Assembly (NCBI GenBank): GCA_964402905.1
Contig: CAYODU010000001.1
Coordinates: 1-42,524 of the forward strand
Reading direction: 5' to 3'
Source: JABIDZ01 sp964402905
GTDB lineage: Archaea > Iainarchaeota > Iainarchaeia > Iainarchaeales > JAAZKV01
Length of the DNA stretch: 42,524 nt
A model generated the notes under the pieces. That model saw nothing but the letters and a program-made list of their open reading frames with translations. It made no database searches and was not told the DNA's origin. Position numbers and translations under genes: made by a program. Shown here piece by piece: positions 32,735-40,746 of this stretch. The stretch's first letter is position 1; each line of letters begins with the position of its first letter.

Positions 32735-32758
32735 AATTTTTCGCTCTTAATGTGTATT

Positions 32759-35068
32759 TTACCTTGTCCTGTGTACAAAGAAAACACTATTATCATATAT
32801 TTTGTCAAGGAAAGTAAACTCAATTGGTTTGTCTCTTTCAACACTTCCAACAGGCTGGGTTTCAATAAAAGTTGCCCTATTGAAAACATAGTCAATATTG
32901 TTTTTTTCTAATATTGATTTATCGCCATTTTCAAGGAAATAAAAACTCTCATCAATTAATTGTGCATTAGAGTACTCAACAGCCAAGTCAGCCATTACTT
33001 TTCTATGAGAAAAATAAATTGTATAGTGCCCTAGTGCAGGTTCAACCAAAAAGCGTGCTTCTGATGGAGTGTGCTCTGTCAAAAAAGTTGTTGAACTAAT
33101 GGCATAATCGGGAACAACAAAGTTCAATAAAATACTTGAAGCGAATAGTGTTCCTCCAATAAAAATTATTAATAGTAAGTGACGCGCAACTTTCTCATTT
33201 AGAATATTTTTCGGAAGCAAATAAACTCCTGCAATAGAAAACAATATTGTTGTTGCAACATTTACACGATAACTAACAAAAAGTTCTATCAACACAAGAA
33301 CAAAAACTATTGCAACAAGTTTTTTTGAAAAATTATCAAGCGTTGGTTTTAGTGAAACTAGCGGAAGCATTATTGCAAAGAAAAATATTAATTGTGCAAG
33401 CAAATCCACTGCCACACCATACCAAGGCATTCCAAATAAGTAACCCCAAGTCGTGGGCTTTGCTTGAGTTGGTAAACCATACAAAACAAATGTCGGTATA
33501 AAAAACACAAGTCCAATTATTCCGGAAAAAATCCAGTACTTTATTAGGTACTTGAATTTTTGATTTATTAGTGCAAAAGAAATTATGATAAAAGTTATTG
33601 CTATAGGCGGTTGCACCCACATTGCAGCACCCGCAAAAACAAAAGCATATTTTTTCTTATCAAAAAGCATTATGAGTGAAATGAACATCAAAGCAAGGGC
33701 AATTATGTGTCTCTCATTAAAGAAAACATCTCCCAGTAAAAAACCGCCTATAAGCAAAAGCATTACTACGAGTTTTGACTTGTAATTATCAAATCCTATT
33801 TTTCTAAAAAACACTATTGCTGAGAGGAAAAGAGATAAATTAGCCAAAAACATTATTATTGCAAAAGCAGATTCGGTTTGCTCTCCAAGTAAATAACTAA
33901 TACCAGCATTAACAAAAAAGTAACCTGAGAGATAACCATATGGTTTTTCACCAAAGTGAGTATACTCATCAAAAAAAGGAACTATATTTTCCTGGTAAAC
34001 AGTTTGGGATTGGCGTTCGTAAAAAGAAGTCCAAAAACTTACATTTGTTGGAGTAATGAAATTAAATAAAAGAATTACAATCAAAAATAATCCTAAGAAA
34101 AAAGTAAAGCGATCCGGAAGCGATAATTTAATCTCAGGAATAGAAAAGTTCTTCCTAAAAATAACTGCAGCAAGAATTGTTATTATAATAAACAGAGAAA
34201 TAAAAGATAAATTAGAAAGAATGCCTAGATAATTCAAAACAAAAAATATTATCATTAAGATTACAAAGAAAACCCCTATTGAGAAAACAATATTTTCAAT
34301 CAAATCTTTTTTTGAAAATACAAATGTAATTAGAACAAAAAACAAAAGAGAAAGTATTACTATTCCGATAAAAGGATTTGATTTTAGCGGAATTACATTA
34401 TTAATCTGTGATTCTTTTTCTTCTCCAATAAAAGAGAGTTTAATTTTGTTTTCCCCAGCCACAAGAGAAACTGTTTCTGAGTGCTCTCCATCAGGAAAAA
34501 AGGTTTCCCTTATTTTTTCACCATTCAAAAATATTTCGAGCGGAACAACCTTATTTGCAGGATTTACTATGAAAAAATTTACATCAGCGGAGTACTCATT
34601 TTTTTGTGTGAAAGAAAGTAATTCTATTTTCGGCTGGACTAAATCAATAACTGGTTTTTTTTCCACATGAAAAAAAACACTTCTTGAAAAAGCATCAATT
34701 TGGACGAGATTCTCTCCACTTGCAAATAAACTGTTTTCAAGACAAATATCTTTTTCTTTTTCAGCTGGCAAAACGAGTTTTTGGGATTTTACTATTTCGT
34801 CATTTATTTTTACTACAAGATTTTTTTGCGTGTTAGAAAGATTTTGTGAGTCAAGATAAAGTGAAAAACAAGCATCTTTACCAGTTATTTCAGTGTCATA
34901 GCTCTTCAAGCTCAAAGCAAATTGCGGATTTTCTATTGGAAAAGAGTGCCAACCAAGAGAAACAACAAAAACGATTGATAAAATAATAGCTATTAAAACA
35001 AAAAACTTTATTGAAAGAGAAAAAGAACTATTTTTTTCAACAATAGTTTTGCGTTTCTGCTTTTTCAT
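32759..35068 (-). CDS. Large polytopic membrane protein, GT-C glycosyltransferase-like
   Basis: 769 residues from the ATG at 35068 (leaderless, TATA-like GTATTTAATCC 25 nt upstream). One N-terminal membrane helix (about 18-40), an extracellular part with two Ig-like domains (about 45-240), then about 12 transmembrane helices, and a short soluble C-terminus. An extracellular loop near residue 355-390 contains PFFDEYTHFGEKPYGYLSGY, whose D-E resembles the catalytic acidic pair in the first loop of GT-C/GT39-type lipid-linked sugar transferases. Likely transfers a sugar or processes surface polymer at the outer membrane face. N-terminal Ig domains are unusual for the family. Divergent from the coiled-coil gene and shares its promoter. 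Confidence 0.6.
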   Translation of the reverse strand: MKKQKRKTIVEKNSSFSLSIKFFVLIAIILSIVFVVSLGWHSFPIENPQFALSLKSYDTEITGKDACFSLYLDSQNLSNTQKNLVVKINDEIVKSQKLVLPAEKEKDICLENSLFASGENLVQIDAFSRSVFFHVEKKPVIDLVQPKIELLSFTQKNEYSADVNFFIVNPANKVVPLEIFLNGEKIRETFFPDGEHSETVSLVAGENKIKLSFIGEEKESQINNVIPLKSNPFIGIVILSLLFFVLITFVFSKKDLIENIVFSIGVFFVILMIIFFVLNYLGILSNLSFISLFIIITILAAVIFRKNFSIPEIKLSLPDRFTFFLGLFLIVILLFNFITPTNVSFWTSFYERQSQTVYQENIVPFFDEYTHFGEKPYGYLSGYFFVNAGISYLLGEQTESAFAIIMFLANLSLFLSAIVFFRKIGFDNYKSKLVVMLLLIGGFLLGDVFFNERHIIALALMFISLIMLFDKKKYAFVFAGAAMWVQPPIAITFIIISFALINQKFKYLIKYWIFSGIIGLVFFIPTFVLYGLPTQAKPTTWGYLFGMPWYGVAVDLLAQLIFFFAIMLPLVSLKPTLDNFSKKLVAIVFVLVLIELFVSYRVNVATTILFSIAGVYLLPKNILNEKVARHLLLIIFIGGTLFASSILLNFVVPDYAISSTTFLTEHTPSEARFLVEPALGHYTIYFSHRKVMADLAVEYSNAQLIDESFYFLENGDKSILEKNNIDYVFNRATFIETQPVGSVERDKPIEFTFLDKIYDNSVFFVHRTR

Positions 35069-35089
35069 ACAATAATTATTGATTGAGAA

Positions 35090-35104
35090 AGGATTAAATA
35101 CTTC
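35090..35104. promoter_or_regulatory. Shared divergent promoter box
   Basis: GGATTAAATACTT can serve as TATA box in both directions: about 25 nt upstream of the leaderless GT-C-like gene on the minus strand, and about 30-40 nt upstream of the GGTGTT-led coiled-coil gene on the plus strand. Confidence 0.4.
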
Positions 35105-35132
35105 TTCAATGCTCTTATAATCGGGTGTTGTT

Positions 35133-35771
35133 ATGTCGCTTGCGCGGCTTGAAAGTGATTTGTTAAAAGTTAAGAAAGGACTCGGAGAAGTTAAGCGAGT
35201 CAATACTGATTTTGAAAAAGTCATTCAGGAACTCTCTTTTTTAAAACAAAGAGCTTCTGTTGATGAGCAAACAAAAAACAACATTACTGAAGAACTAAAA
35301 AGCAAAGAAATAATTGATCTATTTGATGGTATACAAAAAGATTTTGATGAATTGAGAACACAGTTGTCAAAACAAAATCTTGAAAAAGAAAGGCTAACCG
35401 ATTTCATGGAGTCCCTTAGAACAAAAAAGTCTTTTTCTTTTGATGAATCAACAAAAACAATTATTTTTCTTGGAGAAATATTTGATGCTTTACAACCGCA
35501 ATACATTTCAATCAAACCACAATACATGGGGACAATTGATCTGGGTGGAATAGCAATTGAACTAGGTTTACACAAAACAGGTTCTGCAGTACTAGTTGAA
35601 AAAGAATCTTTCTCCGAGGCACTTACATTAATGATAAGTAGGAAAATGTTTCGCAATATTATTTTTGAAACAGATAATACAAAAGTTATTTTAAAATCAA
35701 GCAATGAAGTTGTTGTTGAAAGCGATAATTACCACTTGAAAAAAATAATTAGGTTATCAAAGCAAGAATAA
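35133..35771 (+). CDS. Cytoplasmic coiled-coil protein
   Basis: 212 residues; the first 100 are a predicted coiled coil (LESDLLKVKKGLGEVKRVN, FDELRTQLSKQNLEKERL), the remainder is a compact alpha/beta domain (TIIFLGEIFDALQPQYI to RLSKQE). No signal, membrane helix or known motif. Start supported by GGTGTTGTT before the ATG. Convergent with the HerA-like gene. Function unknown; possibly a lineage-specific structural or DNA-associated protein. Confidence 0.65.
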   Translation: MSLARLESDLLKVKKGLGEVKRVNTDFEKVIQELSFLKQRASVDEQTKNNITEELKSKEIIDLFDGIQKDFDELRTQLSKQNLEKERLTDFMESLRTKKSFSFDESTKTIIFLGEIFDALQPQYISIKPQYMGTIDLGGIAIELGLHKTGSAVLVEKESFSEALTLMISRKMFRNIIFETDNTKVILKSSNEVVVESDNYHLKKIIRLSKQE

Positions 35772-35829
35772 TTAATTCTTGTAAATAATTCAAAGAACAA
35801 AAAGAAAGCTAATTGTAATCAAATAAATT

Positions 35830-37122
35830 TTATACTATAAATGCGCTTGCTGTCACACTTGTATCCCATGAAAAGCGCGGACGAACTTTTATCATCCAAA
35901 TCTTTTCAGTATTATCATCAATTACAAGAGCAAATCCTTTTTGGCGAGGCATCTCTGAAAATAATTTATCTAAATCTGTTGTCATGTAAGTGGGACGAAG
36001 TTTTGCAACAGCAGCAATATCTGGTTGCGAAGTCATTCTATGAGAAATAAAAATATCACATTGAGAAATTGCGTCAGGATGAAGTTTTTCAGGACGCTGT
36101 GTTGCGAGAATTAAACCAAGTCCAGGTTGTCTTCCAACTCTAACCCACTCAAGCAAAACAGGTAAAGCAATATTTTCTTCATCTTTTGGCATGAACATGT
36201 GCGCTTCATCAATCATCAACCACACAAGGGGCATTTTACTTGTTCTTTTATTTTCTTTTATCAATCTTATTTCTTCTTCTTTTCTGTAAATCATTCTTTG
36301 CTCAAAAAGTTTTTTTCCAATAAGTGCAACAACAATATCTTTTATTCCTTCAGCACCAATTGTCTGGCGATAAGAAGAAACATCTAAAACAGTTATTTTT
36401 CCCGGAGAAGCCAACTGTTCTATTTTTGTCCCATCTTTCTCAATCAATCCCCAGGACTTTGCAAGCTTGAAACGATTTATCAACGCTTGTTTTATTTCAC
36501 TTGGAGAATCCGAATCACTTTGTATCGCAGAAATCAAATCATCTATTCCATAATAAGTACCAACTTTTTCTTTTACTCTTTGAACTACCCTAGAAATTAG
36601 TACTCCTGCGGGATCCATCCAATTTAATTTAAATAGGGCCATCCACTCCGTTTCTTCTAATTCAGAGCACTTCAAAGTAAATGCTCCATCAACAGGCAAA
36701 CCTTTTTGTTCATAAAAATCTAACTGTCCTTTTGGAACAAAAAAATTCACATTTGTTTTCTCGGATTTTAAATCCCACTTTGCAAGTTCGGGATCATCAC
36801 CGGCAGGGATTTTTAGTCCCCAAAAAATTCCAACAGTATCAATAGTAATTGTTGAAATACGATTTTTTATTGTGGGATCAAGACGAGCCATTTCTTCCAT
36901 TAGCACTGCAAGAGAATAACTTTTTCCTCCGCCCCTCTTACCACAAATTAACATTAAGTGCGGACGAGCAACATCCACCAAAACTTTTCTTCCAAGAACC
37001 GGACGCTCACCCGAACTCATAACTACTTTTCCAAAGTAAGCTGTTCCATCAGAACCATATTTTTCTAAATCACCTAAGTCTCTTCCAAGCACAGCTGGTT
37101 CCTGAGAAAAATCTTGTTGCAA
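35830..37122 (-). CDS. HerA-like hexameric AAA/FtsK-type ATPase
   Basis: 430 residues from a TTG with GGTG 6 nt upstream. N-terminal small beta domain (GTAYFGKVVMS, LGRKVLVDVAR) precedes Walker A GKRGGGKS (61-68); Walker B is WLMIDEAHMF (about 300-309); a C-terminal ATQRPEKLHPDAISQCDIFISHRM carries sensor and arginine residues typical of HerA/DUF87 ATPases. HerA pumps or unwinds DNA, classically with the NurA nuclease for end resection; no nurA is in the window, so it may be a HerA paralogue with another partner. The region 160-280 is a variable insertion. Monocistronic, TATA-like ATTAAATACTAG upstream. Confidence 0.85.
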   Translation of the reverse strand: MQQDFSQEPAVLGRDLGDLEKYGSDGTAYFGKVVMSSGERPVLGRKVLVDVARPHLMLICGKRGGGKSYSLAVLMEEMARLDPTIKNRISTITIDTVGIFWGLKIPAGDDPELAKWDLKSEKTNVNFFVPKGQLDFYEQKGLPVDGAFTLKCSELEETEWMALFKLNWMDPAGVLISRVVQRVKEKVGTYYGIDDLISAIQSDSDSPSEIKQALINRFKLAKSWGLIEKDGTKIEQLASPGKITVLDVSSYRQTIGAEGIKDIVVALIGKKLFEQRMIYRKEEEIRLIKENKRTSKMPLVWLMIDEAHMFMPKDEENIALPVLLEWVRVGRQPGLGLILATQRPEKLHPDAISQCDIFISHRMTSQPDIAAVAKLRPTYMTTDLDKLFSEMPRQKGFALVIDDNTEKIWMIKVRPRFSWDTSVTASAFIV

Positions 37123-37195
37123 TATAACACCTAAAACAAAAAAGGAATTACTAGTATTTAATGATTACTAGAAAGAAAAATAATGAAAATAAAAA

Positions 37196-37208
37196 AAATA
37201 TATAAAAA
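37196..37208 (+). promoter_or_regulatory. TATA box ahead of a candidate structured RNA
   Basis: AAAATATATAAAAA on the plus strand, about 25 nt before the first base of the GC-rich island beginning near 37225. Confidence 0.4.
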
Positions 37209-37224
37209 ATATAAGAAAAGATTT

Positions 37225-37312
37225 CCGAACAACAGTGAGGAAGTCTCCAAAAGAGACCGGTTCTGTGAACTGGAACGCCAGTTCAGGCAAAGGAGGAAGG
37301 CCACTTAAAATT
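37225..37312 (+). ncRNA. Candidate structured small RNA
   Basis: A GC-rich island in an AT-rich spacer, preceded by a TATA box. Hairpins: GTCTC/GAGAC around CAAAA (37243-37257) and TGAACTGG/CCAGTTCA around AACG (37266-37285); AGTG (37234-37237) can close with CACT (37302-37305). The element CAGTGAGGAAGTC loosely recalls the conserved GAGGAA-AGTC of RNase P RNA, and GGAACGCC the AACGCC of its P8/P9 region, but the rest of RNase P RNA cannot fit in 90 nt. It ends at the stop of the regulator gene on the other strand. Identity unknown. Confidence 0.4.
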
Positions 37313-37802
37313 AGTTTGTACTTGGGTTTGGGTGTTGGCGTACAAATAATACTTTCTTTCCAGATCGTATTCTTTTCAAGTGGCCTTCTCTCACAAGTTT
37401 ACTTAAACGCTGTGATGCAGCGTTCGATTTCTTATAGGATAGGCGTGTTTTAATGTCTTGTGCAGAAACCATTTCCAGCTCATTAACTAATTGCATTATG
37501 TGCTGGTCTGGTTCCGACAAGATATTTTCCTCTAAATTTGTGTGGGAGTTAGAGGAGTTCTTTGATAAGAGTTCTTGTATCTTAGCGAACTTTTGTTCTA
37601 GACTAGCAAGTATTTTGTTAGTCTCTTCTCTTTCCTTTGTTAATTTGAATAACAAAGCCGCTAAGAAAGCAGGATTTGATGACTCTTTCAGGACTTCTTG
37701 CATATCAACACTCAAATTGCTGAACTCAGGAGAAATACGCTTAACCGCGTCAAGGTCAGACAGCAATTTCTGAGCATCATATGATTGGTCATGATTAGTC
37801 AT
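37311..37802 (-). CDS. Winged-helix transcriptional regulator with N-terminal coiled coil
   Basis: 163 residues. N-terminal 20-90 is helical with coiled-coil spacing (KLTKEREETNKILASLEQKFAKIQELL), probably for dimerisation; the C-terminal 60 form a winged helix: VNELEMVSAQDIKTRL, then SNAASQRLSKLVREGHLKRIR as recognition helix and wing. The arrangement fits a dimeric DNA-binding regulator. A perfect 16-bp palindrome lies directly between its TATA box and ATG, so it very likely represses its own gene. Family not named; resembles archaeal small wHTH regulators. Leaderless. Confidence 0.75.
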   Translation of the reverse strand: MTNHDQSYDAQKLLSDLDAVKRISPEFSNLSVDMQEVLKESSNPAFLAALLFKLTKEREETNKILASLEQKFAKIQELLSKNSSNSHTNLEENILSEPDQHIMQLVNELEMVSAQDIKTRLSYKKSNAASQRLSKLVREGHLKRIRSGKKVLFVRQHPNPSTN

Positions 37803-37804
37803 AG

Positions 37805-37820
37805 TACTATCATGATAGTA
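37805..37820. promoter_or_regulatory. Perfect 16-bp palindromic operator
   Basis: TACTATCATGATAGTA, perfectly self-complementary, lies 3 nt upstream of the regulator's ATG and 8 nt from its TATA box; a further half site ATCATGA overlaps the TATA-proximal edge (37819-37826). A bound dimer would block RNA polymerase at the transcript start. Confidence 0.7.
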
Positions 37821-37827
37821 TCATGAG

Positions 37828-37837
37828 GTATATATAC
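37828..37837 (-). promoter_or_regulatory. TATA box of the winged-helix regulator
   Basis: GTATATATAC, itself a palindrome, about 26 nt upstream of the ATG at 37802, as expected for a leaderless archaeal transcript. Confidence 0.65.
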
Positions 37838-37886
37838 TTTTCGTCTTTAGAAATAGAAACCTACGAGTACTCGCTACTAAGGAATG

Positions 37887-38072
37887 CTAACTTTGTGTAT
37901 TCTTTCTTAAAACCATTAATAATCCAAAAATAACTAATATAATCCCCACAGTAAAAAGGAAAAGCCATTGAATAAAGGGCAAAGGAATAATTACCGGATT
38001 TAGAAAAAATGATCCCAAGATTAAAATTATCCCAAAAATTATACAAACTATTCCAAAGGCCTTCCTATCCAT
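37887..38072 (-). CDS. Small two-helix membrane protein following RuBisCO
   Basis: 61 residues: MDRKAFGIVCIIFGIILILGS forms one membrane helix, then a Pro-containing loop (NPVIIPLPF) and a second helix (WLFLFTVGIILVIFGLLMVL) with a short basic end. It begins 6 nt after the RuBisCO stop, so the two are co-transcribed; TTGTGA provides the ribosome-binding site. Function unknown; such small hairpin proteins often assist membrane association, but no link to RuBisCO is known to me. Confidence 0.6.
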   Translation of the reverse strand: MDRKAFGIVCIIFGIILILGSFFLNPVIIPLPFIQWLFLFTVGIILVIFGLLMVLRKNTQS

Positions 38073-38078
38073 CACAAA

Positions 38079-39377
38079 TTACCTTTTAACATATTTCCAC
38101 TTCTTTAGAGCTTCTGCGAGTTCTTTGTGCCCCTTAGCATATTCTTCAGGCAAAATACCATACATTTCAGCATCTACTGCTTGGCGCAAAGCCATTGCTC
38201 CAGCAACAGTTCCCCTTGGGTGCCCGTGTATTCCTCCGCCCGCTTGGATAATAATATCTCTACCCATATCGTGTATTAGGGGTCTTACTTTATCAGGAGA
38301 TAATCCCCCAGAACAAACTGCAAGCATTGGCTTCAAATTATGCCAATCTTCTTGTAAACGATGCTTAAAAATACTTTCAGAAACAATTTTTTGCTCTATC
38401 TCTTCTCCAACTGCAACAACTTCTTTTTTTCCTTCGTACATTTTACCAACTATTCCGCCGACATGCAATTGATCAATTCCAATTAAACGACAAATCTTTG
38501 CTACCACCAACATAGAGATTCCGTGTTTTGGATTCCTTGTAAAAGCAGCGTGCATTGCTCTGTGCCCGTGCAAAACAACTCTAAAATTCATATCTTTTAG
38601 TGCTTGTACTGCTGACCAACCAACAGTCAAAACATCAACCATTACAAAGTCACCACCATTATTCATTACATACTTTGCTCGCCTAACCATTTCCGGAAAA
38701 GGAGCAGTAACATTTGCAAGATAAGCTTTCACTTCACCCGTTTCTTTTTCTGCTCTTCTCTTCATGCGCATTGTTTTTACCACTCTTTTATCAAAATTAT
38801 TAAATGACATTGAAGAAAGATTTTCATCATCTTTTACAAAATCACATCCACCGCTCCAAGCTTCAAAAGCAACTCTTGCGTGGAGATCCTCAGTCAAACC
38901 AAGTTTTGGTTTAACAATAGTTCCAACAAGTGGACGATGAGCAACCTTCAATAACTTTCTTACTCCACCGATACCATACATTGGACCCGAATAGTGTTCA
39001 ATAAAGCTATCAGGAAAATTAATATCCAATAATTTCAGATTTTTTACATCGCTCATTCCAAAAACATTTCCTGCAACAGAACTAAGTATTTGCGGGATAT
39101 TGTGTTCTTCGAAAAGCTCTTTTGAATAAGCAATTTTAAAGATACCATTTTTACTGTTAAGAGAAAATATTTTTGGAGATAAACGCTTAAACAAAGCAGG
39201 GGTCATTGTACCAATATCAGTCCAAGTACCAATACTTGATTCGGAAGCTACTCTCTGTGCCGCGTTTTCAAAAGACAAGCCTTTGGCAGGCTCCATAAAA
39301 AATTCGCAAACCAAATCATTCTTTGTTGGCACATAATCTCTATCAATATAACCCTTGTATTCGTGCACTCTATCCAA
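38079..39377 (-). CDS. rbcL: Ribulose-1,5-bisphosphate carboxylase/oxygenase large subunit, form III
   Basis: 432 residues, archaeal type. Catalytic residues are all present: GTIVKPKLGL (about 152-161), DFVKDDEN with carbamylated Lys and metal-binding D-D-E (about 177-184), HGHRAMHAAFTR (about 272), HVGGIVGKM with loop-6 Lys (about 304-312), and SGGLSP and GGGIHGHP for phosphate binding. Form III enzymes fix CO2 on RuBP made from AMP/nucleoside ribose, producing two 3-phosphoglycerates. TTG start chosen because GGTGA lies 4 nt upstream. Followed by a small two-helix membrane protein. AMP phosphorylase and R15P isomerase genes, the usual partners, are not in the window. Confidence 0.95.
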   Translation of the reverse strand: MDRVHEYKGYIDRDYVPTKNDLVCEFFMEPAKGLSFENAAQRVASESSIGTWTDIGTMTPALFKRLSPKIFSLNSKNGIFKIAYSKELFEEHNIPQILSSVAGNVFGMSDVKNLKLLDINFPDSFIEHYSGPMYGIGGVRKLLKVAHRPLVGTIVKPKLGLTEDLHARVAFEAWSGGCDFVKDDENLSSMSFNNFDKRVVKTMRMKRRAEKETGEVKAYLANVTAPFPEMVRRAKYVMNNGGDFVMVDVLTVGWSAVQALKDMNFRVVLHGHRAMHAAFTRNPKHGISMLVVAKICRLIGIDQLHVGGIVGKMYEGKKEVVAVGEEIEQKIVSESIFKHRLQEDWHNLKPMLAVCSGGLSPDKVRPLIHDMGRDIIIQAGGGIHGHPRGTVAGAMALRQAVDAEMYGILPEEYAKGHKELAEALKKWKYVKR

Positions 39378-39483
39378 AAAATCACCATAAAATAATAGTA
39401 TTGATTTTACGCTTTCTTAATATATAAACTTTTTTGGTGAGAAAAAGAAAACAATGATATTACGTTATCTAAGCAACAATTTT

Positions 39484-40071
39484 TTAAAGAACTCCCACAA
39501 AAACAAGAGCAATAACAATCAAGAAAACTATCGCTAGAAATGCAATCAGAACTATTAAAGCACTGTTTGTCTTCTTTTGTGCTATGCCAGTATCAACAGC
39601 CGCTTTATTTCTTCTTTGCTTTTTTAAATCAACAACAACTGTATCGGCAAAAGAATCTCCCAAACGTCTATGCTCCGGATTACCATCAACCTGGAAAGCA
39701 CTAATCAAAGCAACAAAAGGAATAAAAAAAAGAAAATTCCTCTTTAGCGATTGGATAAACGAACAAGGCAACTCTTGATTAGAATATCGAACAACCTTTA
39801 ATGAAAAAACTTTGCGCCCAAGACTTTGACCATTAAAAAGTCCGTCTTTGAATAGCGGATAAAGAACAAAAAAAAATAGACAGAATAAAGCAAGCATTGC
39901 CTCAACTACACCTAATGAAAATACTTCCGATACATTAAACAAAAAACCAATAATCCCAATTATAAAACCAAGAACAAACATTAAAACAAAAATAATTAAA
40001 TATGGTAAAACTATCCAGTCAAGGACATATGCCCCAAATCTTTTTCCAAATCCCGCGGGTTCATAATTCAT
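39484..40071 (-). CDS. RDD-family membrane protein
   Basis: 195 residues from the ATG at 40071. AGFGKRFGAYVLDWIVLPYL (R...D, family signature) is followed by two helices, NGQSLGRKVFSLKVVR (conserved GQTxGK-like segment), a third helix, and PEHRRLGDSFADTVVV, the usual C-terminal RDD motif. A further hydrophobic helix ends the protein after a Lys-rich linker (KKQRRNKAAVDTG). The function of RDD proteins is mostly unknown; some are Na+/H+ transport linked. Monocistronic; TATA-like upstream is weak. Confidence 0.8.
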   Translation of the reverse strand: MNYEPAGFGKRFGAYVLDWIVLPYLIIFVLMFVLGFIIGIIGFLFNVSEVFSLGVVEAMLALFCLFFFVLYPLFKDGLFNGQSLGRKVFSLKVVRYSNQELPCSFIQSLKRNFLFFIPFVALISAFQVDGNPEHRRLGDSFADTVVVDLKKQRRNKAAVDTGIAQKKTNSALIVLIAFLAIVFLIVIALVFVGVL

Positions 40072-40182
40072 TATTAATCCAACCACTACTCCAACAATTA
40101 TAAATTCAAGTAGTATTTAACCTTTTTTATTAGGAAGAAAAAACAAAAAAAATAATAAAACTAAAAAATCTAAAAAAGAATG

Positions 40183-40201
40183 GAGAGCCTTTGTGGCTCT
40201 C
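40183..40201 (-). terminator. Hairpin plus U-tract terminator of alba
   Basis: GAGAGCC/GGCTCTC around a 5-nt loop, followed on the minus strand by CATTCTTTTTTAG and TTTTTT, 18 nt past the alba stop. Confidence 0.65.
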
Positions 40202-40219
40202 TAAAAAGTTTCTATTTAT

Positions 40220-40585
40220 TCACTTAGTCATTTTTATTGCGATTGCAGATACTTTCAAAGGTCTGCCATCCATTGTCTGAACTTCTTCTGTAGAAATGTC
40301 GATTGATTTTAGTTTTATTTCACCGGATTTGTTTCGAACAATTTCTGCAACGTCAACAGCTCGTGAAATAGATTTTCCTCTCGCTTTTATTGTAACATCT
40401 TTTGCTCCGGCACTAAATTGAGTAATTACTGCTAGTACATAAGCCATTACCCCTTTTTTCCCAACGAAAACAAAGTTACCTTCAAAAGCGTGGACAACCA
40501 CTTTTTCTTTTGTTTCTTTTTCTTTTGGTTCCTTCGGTTCTTTTTCTTTTGTTTCTTTTGCTTTTGTTTCTTTTTTTTCTGCCAT
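40220..40585 (-). CDS. albA: Alba-family DNA/RNA-binding chromatin protein
   Basis: 121 residues from the ATG at 40585, chosen because GGAGGA lies 7 nt upstream (a TTG just before it is less likely). The N-terminal 35 residues are a low-complexity Lys/Glu/Pro extension (KETKAKETKEKEPKEPKE), then a standard Alba domain: VFVGKKGVMAYVLAVITQF, VTIKARGKSISRAVDVAEIV, and the C-terminal strand LKVSAIAIKMTK. The K-K-G-V and R-G-K-S-I segments hold the nucleic-acid-contacting Lys/Arg. Dimers coat DNA or RNA. The acidic-basic tail is an addition to the usual about 90-residue form. Strong ribosome-binding site and terminator suggest high expression. Confidence 0.9.
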   Translation of the reverse strand: MAEKKETKAKETKEKEPKEPKEKETKEKVVVHAFEGNFVFVGKKGVMAYVLAVITQFSAGAKDVTIKARGKSISRAVDVAEIVRNKSGEIKLKSIDISTEEVQTMDGRPLKVSAIAIKMTK

Positions 40586-40713
40586 CAATGATTCCTCCGA
40601 GAAATTTAATTATTGTAAGTTAAAAAGTATTTTAAACTAAACTTAGGGAACAAAGAATCAAAAAAAAGATATTAGAAAAAAAAATTTAGTTTTAATAAAG
40701 AGAATGGAGTGAA

Positions 40714-40734
40714 GTAAGAGCATAAAGCTCTTAC
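40714..40734 (-). terminator. Hairpin terminator of the GATase-like membrane protein gene
   Basis: GTAAGAGC/GCTCTTAC around ATAAA, 13 nt past the stop, followed on the minus strand by CATTCTCTTTATT and later an 8-T run. Confidence 0.55.
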
Positions 40735-40746
40735 CTCAAATTAATT

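Noticed and set aside
37225..37312. RNase P RNA
   Set aside because: Only short resemblances; no room for the remaining conserved helices and the paired 3' element before the regulator gene. Kept as unassigned RNA.
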